Assembly (NCBI GenBank): GCA_011055585.1
Contig: DRGT01000178.1
Location: 1-7,666, forward strand
Length of the DNA stretch: 7,666 nt
DNA from: Candidatus Nitrosopumilus sp.
Lineage (GTDB): Archaea; Thermoproteota; Nitrososphaeria; Nitrososphaerales; Nitrosopumilaceae
Direction of reading: 5' to 3'
In this document: positions 5,134 through 7,666 of the stretch, piece after piece
Numbering within the stretch: position 1 is the first letter of the stretch
Layout of the letters: the number at the start of each line of letters is the position of its first letter
The notes under the pieces: model-generated
Told to the model about the DNA's origin: nothing
What the model saw: only the letters and a program-made list of their open reading frames with translations
Databases searched by the model: none
Translations under genes and position numbers: made by a program

Positions 5134-6033
5134 TTGAAAGTTCTTGTAACTGGAGCATCAGGATTCATTGGTTCTAGATTAGCAAAGTCACTTTCAAAAG
5201 AGGGACATGATGTCACTGCACTAATTCATGAAAATGAACTCGATGACACTTCGATTAAAAACATCAATGGGGACATTACAGATGATGAACTCTCATTTCC
5301 AAACGAGATTTATGATGTTGTTTATCATCTTGCCGCTGTAACACCTCTTGAAAAAAACAAGAAGGTTTTGAAGCAAGTAAACTATGATGGAACACTCAAT
5401 TTTTTTGAAAAAATTAAGAATAGAACAAAATTTTTTATTTACATTTCAGGTTTAGGAGTTTTTGGTGACCCAGGAGAGGATATTATTGATGAATCTACTC
5501 CACTGAAACCTCATACTGACTATGCAAAAATTCGTCTTGATGCTCAAAAATATCTAGAATCTCATTGTAAAGAAAATTCTGTGCCATTTGCTGTAGCATA
5601 TTTGGGTGAAGTGTATGGGAATGGAGGATGGTTTTCATCCATAATTCTTGATAAATTACAAAACGGAAAATTCAGATTGCCTGGTGGAGGAGAATACTAT
5701 AGAAACTATGTTCATGTTGATGATGCTGTAGATGCATTAATTGCAATCGGGGAAAGAGATGCCTTTGATGAATCGTTTATTGTAACAGATTCTGAACCTG
5801 CATTATTCAGGGATTTCATTTACTATATTTGTGATTTGATGGAATTAAAACGCCCAGGAAAAGTTCCTGTAATGTTGGCAAAAGCTGTCTTAGGAGGAGA
5901 CGCAGTAAAGTTGTTAACGACATCGATGAAAACATCAAACAAAAAAATTTTAGAGATTTGTCCTTTTAATTATCCTAATTACAAAAAGGGATTAGATAAC
6001 GTAATTTCAGAAATTAAATTTCTTCAGAGATAG
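5134..6033 (+). CDS. NAD(P)-dependent epimerase/dehydratase-like protein (extended SDR)
   Basis: A 299-aa extended short-chain dehydrogenase/reductase. It begins MKVLVTGASGFIGSRL, the Rossmann beta1 with GxxGxxG (Gly7, Gly10, Gly13). GDITD (46-50) and VVYHLAAVTP (62-71) are the usual nucleotide-contact segments. ISGLGVFG (104-111) holds the active-site Ser105. DYAKIRLDAQKYL holds Tyr130, but the expected Lys of YxxxK is Arg134. LGEVYGNGG (157-165) and YRNYVHVDDAVDALI (189-203) are typical of nucleotide-sugar epimerases and dehydratases. The substrate is unknown; a nucleotide-sugar or other small-molecule oxidoreductase is likely, and the Arg may mean altered or weakened catalysis. The start is TTG: the Rossmann strand begins there, there is no usable ATG upstream, and a TATA box lies 30 bp upstream. 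It is divergent from glutamate dehydrogenase, and its 3' end overlaps the winged-helix gene by 10 nt convergently. Confidence 0.85.
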   Translation: MKVLVTGASGFIGSRLAKSLSKEGHDVTALIHENELDDTSIKNINGDITDDELSFPNEIYDVVYHLAAVTPLEKNKKVLKQVNYDGTLNFFEKIKNRTKFFIYISGLGVFGDPGEDIIDESTPLKPHTDYAKIRLDAQKYLESHCKENSVPFAVAYLGEVYGNGGWFSSIILDKLQNGKFRLPGGGEYYRNYVHVDDAVDALIAIGERDAFDESFIVTDSEPALFRDFIYYICDLMELKRPGKVPVMLAKAVLGGDAVKLLTTSMKTSNKKILEICPFNYPNYKKGLDNVISEIKFLQR

Positions 6034-6410
6034 ACCTTTTTCGAATTCATTTTTCTATCTAATTTGTCAATTGCCTCATCAAGCGCCCCGATGTTGTACT
6101 CTAGAAAGTTTGAGATGTGAAACATTGCACCATATTTTTCACCAATCTTTGTAACAAGATTATTTTTTTCCATGACTCTCATATGATGCTGAACCGCTTT
6201 GTAATCAAGATCAAGTTCTTGAGCAAGTTGATGGGTATTGTATGGTCTTTGCAAAAGTAACATTACAACTCTAAGTCTAGTATATCCACCTCGTGTTCCG
6301 GTGAACAAATAAAACAACAGTCTTTTTGTTTGTCGATCAGGCTTGTGAGTTTCTAATCCCGACTGGGCCTTTAGCAGTTCCTTAAATTCAAGCAGTTGAG
6401 TTGTAGTCAT
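6024..6410 (-). CDS. Winged helix-turn-helix transcriptional regulator (ArsR-like)
   Basis: A 128-aa DNA-binding protein. An N-terminal helical segment (1-35) precedes TRLRVVMLLLQRPYN (44-58), where helix 1 of an ArsR-type winged helix is expected. THQLAQELDLDYKAVQHHMRVMEK (59-82) is the helix-turn-helix, with recognition helix around YKAVQHHMRVM. NNLVTKIGEKYGAMFHIS (83-100) is the beta wing. The C-terminus (103-124) is a likely dimerisation helix. There is no metal-binding Cys cluster, so a metal sensor is unlikely; the ligand is unknown. Similar small winged-helix proteins are common in thaumarchaea. The ATG at 6410 is preceded by T/A-rich TATA-like sequence. Two copies of TTCCAGAT one helical turn apart (6457-6475) sit just upstream and could be its own binding site. 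It is divergent from the proteasome gene and convergent with the SDR gene. Confidence 0.85.
   Translation of the reverse strand: MTTTQLLEFKELLKAQSGLETHKPDRQTKRLLFYLFTGTRGGYTRLRVVMLLLQRPYNTHQLAQELDLDYKAVQHHMRVMEKNNLVTKIGEKYGAMFHISNFLEYNIGALDEAIDKLDRKMNSKKVYL
6037..6054 (+). terminator. T-tracts after the SDR gene
   Basis: Just past the SDR stop codon the plus strand has two runs of five T (6037-6041 and 6050-6054), separated by CGAATTCA. Such oligo-T runs can end archaeal transcripts without a hairpin. They lie inside the 3' end of the convergent winged-helix gene, so the SDR message would overlap it antisense. Confidence 0.4.
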
Positions 6411-6432
6411 TTTTAATTTCTGACCTTTGATT

Positions 6433-6450
6433 TTCTAAAATGCCTTAAAA
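6433..6450 (-). promoter_or_regulatory. TATA-like region of the winged-helix regulator
   Basis: The minus strand reads TTTTAAGGCATTTTAGAA. Either TTTTAAGG (centre 36 bp before the ATG) or CATTTTAGAA (centre 28 bp before it) could be the TATA box. The second gives a leaderless message, the first a leader of about 10 nt. I cannot choose between them. Confidence 0.4.
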
Positions 6451-6456
6451 CACTAT

Positions 6457-6475
6457 TTCCAGATCTATTCCAGAT
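6457..6475. repeat. Tandem TTCCAGAT sites at 11-bp spacing
   Basis: TTCCAGAT occurs at 6457-6464 and again at 6468-6475, one helical turn apart, so both copies face the same side of the DNA. They sit immediately upstream of the winged-helix gene's TATA region and 35 bp before the proteasome TATA box. This is a candidate operator for autoregulation or for the divergent pair. Confidence 0.4.
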
Positions 6476-6509
6476 TGGGGCGGATGTGAGACTGGATTAA
6501 TAATTACCC

Positions 6510-6516
6510 TTAAATT
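6510..6516 (+). promoter_or_regulatory. TATA box of the proteasome alpha-subunit gene
   Basis: CCCTTAAATTG holds a TTAAAT-type box centred 28 bp before the ATG at 6541, implying a leaderless or nearly leaderless message. A GAGG at 6524-6527 resembles a Shine-Dalgarno core. However, it is 13 bp from the ATG and would be upstream of the predicted transcription start, so it is probably not used. Confidence 0.5.
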
Positions 6517-6540
6517 GACTGAAGAGGAATTCGAAATGAA

Positions 6541-7269
6541 ATGATGTCATCACGTGGCTATGATATGACGCCTACAATGTATTCTCCTGATGGAAGAATA
6601 TACCAAGTAGAGTACGCTATTGAAACTGTCAAGCGGGGAACCCTTGCACTTGGTGTCAAAAGCAAAGAGGGAATCATTATGGCAGTAGAAGAAAAACCAC
6701 GTACTTTACAAACAGCTAACATTACTCAGAAAATTTTTCAAATCGATCATCATATTGGTGTTGCAGCGGCAGGTTATATCCCAGATGCTAGAGTTCAAGT
6801 TGATAATGCTAGATTTTTCTCACAAGGAAACAAGCTAAACTATGATGAACCAGTTGAAGTTGAAACAGTTGCAAAACACTTGGCTGACCAATGTCATCAA
6901 TTTACCCAATACTCTGGGGTAAGACCCTATGGTGTTGCATTAATCATTGCGGGAGTTGATCAAAAAGGTGAATCAATTTACATTACTGACCCAAGTGGAA
7001 CCTTTGTTCCATATGCTGCAGTAGCTATTGGAGCAGGAGCAGATGAGGTCAATGACTTTTTGGAAAAAACCTACAATGAAGATATGAGTTTAGAAGATGT
7101 AGCTGCACTTGCAATTGCTGCAATTAATCTTAAGGCAGAAACAAAAGATGGAGTTAAAAACATCAAGATGGCCAAGATTACAAGTGATAAAAAAATTCTT
7201 GAAAAAATTTCAGATAGTGATCTGGAAAAATATGCACAGATAGCTGGCCAAAAATTCAAGCAAGATTAA
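6541..7269 (+). CDS. psmA: 20S proteasome alpha subunit
   Basis: A 242-aa protein, the normal length for archaeal alpha subunits. Residues 7-26 carry the alpha-type N-terminal signature (GYDMTPTMYSPDGRIYQVEYA), with the YSPDGR turn that gates the axial pore. KRGTLALGVKSKEG and VAAAGYIPDARV (74-85) are core family segments, and RPYGVALIIAG (128-138) follows. Lys64 (QKIFQID) corresponds to the intersubunit pocket lysine that docks the HbYX tail of regulatory ATPases. Alpha subunits form the two outer seven-membered rings of the cytoplasmic 20S particle and are not proteolytic; the catalytic beta subunits must be encoded elsewhere. Two ATGs in a row (6541, 6544) are possible starts. The earlier ATG at 6536 is out of frame and stops after two codons. 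The gene stands alone, divergent from the winged-helix regulator. Confidence 0.95.
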   Translation: MMSSRGYDMTPTMYSPDGRIYQVEYAIETVKRGTLALGVKSKEGIIMAVEEKPRTLQTANITQKIFQIDHHIGVAAAGYIPDARVQVDNARFFSQGNKLNYDEPVEVETVAKHLADQCHQFTQYSGVRPYGVALIIAGVDQKGESIYITDPSGTFVPYAAVAIGAGADEVNDFLEKTYNEDMSLEDVAALAIAAINLKAETKDGVKNIKMAKITSDKKILEKISDSDLEKYAQIAGQKFKQD

Positions 7270-7286
7270 TTCCGTTCTTTATTTCT
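7270..7286 (+). terminator. Weak T-rich terminator after psmA
   Basis: Directly after the psmA stop the plus strand is pyrimidine-rich (TTCCGTTCTTTATTTCT) with no stem. It may be a weak archaeal T-rich terminator. The next gene, on the same strand 65 bp on, seems to have its own TATA box. Confidence 0.3.
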
Positions 7287-7303
7287 AATGTCTGACCAAA
7301 TAC

Positions 7304-7312
7304 AAATTAATC
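7304..7312 (+). promoter_or_regulatory. TATA-like box of the methyltransferase gene
   Basis: ACAAATTAATCATC contains an AAATTAATC stretch centred about 27 bp before the ATG at 7335, the spacing expected for a leaderless archaeal gene. The match is moderate. Confidence 0.4.
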
Positions 7313-7334
7313 ATCATTTGGCAAAGTGTGTCAT

Positions 7335-7666
7335 ATGGGTCTAGGAAGTTATTGGGGAGAAGTTATTGATGTTCTGCGAGATATTATCCCAGTCTATGAT
7401 AAGGTAAATTCTGCAATATCATTTGGCAAAGATGTTGAGCACAGAAATAGAGGAATTAATGGTAGAGTTTTACCTGGAAACAATATCCTTGACGCAGGTT
7501 CAGGTTTTGGGAATATGTCAAAGACTGCATCAAAACTATGTGATGGAAATATTTCAATCACTTTGTATGACCCGCTTGTTCCAATGTTAAAAAACACAAG
7601 CAGATTGTTTGAAAAAACTCCTGACTTGTCTTGCGGGGTCTTTGAGCACATTCCATTCAAGGATGA
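7335..7666 (+). CDS. UbiE-like class I SAM-dependent methyltransferase, N-terminal part
   Basis: The first 110 codons of a gene that leaves the window at the right edge. The start is ATG at 7335 (MGLGSYWGEVIDVLRDIIP). YDKVNSAISFGKDVEHRNRG (21-40) resembles the YDxMNxxxSxGxxxxWR segment before the fold in UbiE/COQ5 quinone methyltransferases. NILDAGSGFGNMSK (50-63) is SAM motif I with the glycine loop, ITLYDPLVPML (75-85) the acidic motif II strand, and FEHIPFKD (103-110) the start of the following motif. Thaumarchaea contain menaquinones, so a demethylmenaquinone-type methyltransferase is a reasonable guess, but the substrate cannot be settled from this fragment. Other class I methyltransferases share motif I. 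Reading frame and start are clear; the C-terminus is missing because the window ends. Confidence 0.75.
   Translation, partial: MGLGSYWGEVIDVLRDIIPVYDKVNSAISFGKDVEHRNRGINGRVLPGNNILDAGSGFGNMSKTASKLCDGNISITLYDPLVPMLKNTSRLFEKTPDLSCGVFEHIPFKD

Noticed and set aside
5049..5135. Direct repeat TCTAGATTT at 5049-5057 and 5127-5135
   Set aside because: Nine AT-rich bases, one copy overlapping the SDR start codon; the head-to-head element explains the first copy better and the second may be coincidence.
7071..7660. Minus-strand ORFs opposite psmA and the methyltransferase
   Set aside because: They overlap strongly supported plus-strand genes, and their translations show no domain; shadows.
1..7666. 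CRISPR array, tRNA/rRNA, insertion sequence, toxin-antitoxin or defence genes
   Set aside because: No regularly spaced repeats, cloverleaf-like GC-rich segments, transposase motifs or terminal repeats were seen; gaps are short and explained by promoters and one small ORF.

Overview
The window looks like chromosomal DNA of an ammonia-oxidising thaumarchaeon (Nitrosopumilus type, phylum Nitrososphaerota/Thaumarchaeota). The support is an AT-rich base composition, an archaeal alpha-type 20S proteasome subunit, TATA-box promoters about 25-30 bp upstream of start codons (mostly leaderless genes, few Shine-Dalgarno sites), and above all an ADP-forming acyl-CoA synthetase next to a crotonase-family hydratase. 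As I recall it, this pair corresponds to the 3-hydroxypropionyl-CoA synthetase and the crotonyl-CoA hydratase/3-hydroxypropionyl-CoA dehydratase of the thaumarchaeal 3-hydroxypropionate/4-hydroxybutyrate (HP/HB) carbon-fixation cycle.

Layout. 1-136 (-): the first 45 codons of an A-type iron-sulfur carrier (HesB/IscA family). 227-988 (-): crotonase-family hydratase. 1026-3143 (-): 705-aa ADP-forming acyl-CoA synthetase, 37 bp upstream of the hydratase in the same orientation and probably partly co-transcribed with it. 3186-3326 (-): an unannotated candidate 43-aa gene. 3352-3738 (+): small stand-alone Toprim protein. 3735-5009 (-): glutamate dehydrogenase, convergent with the Toprim gene (4-nt overlap). 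5134-6033 (+): NAD-dependent epimerase/dehydratase-like SDR, divergent from glutamate dehydrogenase. 6024-6410 (-): winged-helix regulator, convergent with the SDR (10-nt overlap). 6541-7269 (+): proteasome alpha subunit. 7335-7666 (+): N-terminal part of a UbiE-like SAM methyltransferase that runs off the window.

How the genes fit together. The synthetase and hydratase would catalyse consecutive steps: 3-hydroxypropionate to 3-hydroxypropionyl-CoA, then to acryloyl-CoA. The ADP-forming chemistry saves one high-energy phosphate compared with AMP-forming ligases. Glutamate dehydrogenase would link ammonium to 2-oxoglutarate, so carbon fixation and nitrogen assimilation sit close together here. 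The rest is housekeeping (Fe-S assembly, proteasome) or of unknown substrate.

I see no mobile element, CRISPR array, tRNA or rRNA, and no obviously new defence or conflict system. The less explained signals are regulatory and small-scale. They are a perfect 12-bp palindrome between TATA box and start of the synthetase gene, a head-to-head repeated element beside each TATA box of the divergent glutamate dehydrogenase/SDR pair (both with TTG starts), an 8-bp repeat at 11-bp spacing in front of the winged-helix regulator, the 43-aa ORF, and an SDR whose catalytic Lys is Arg.
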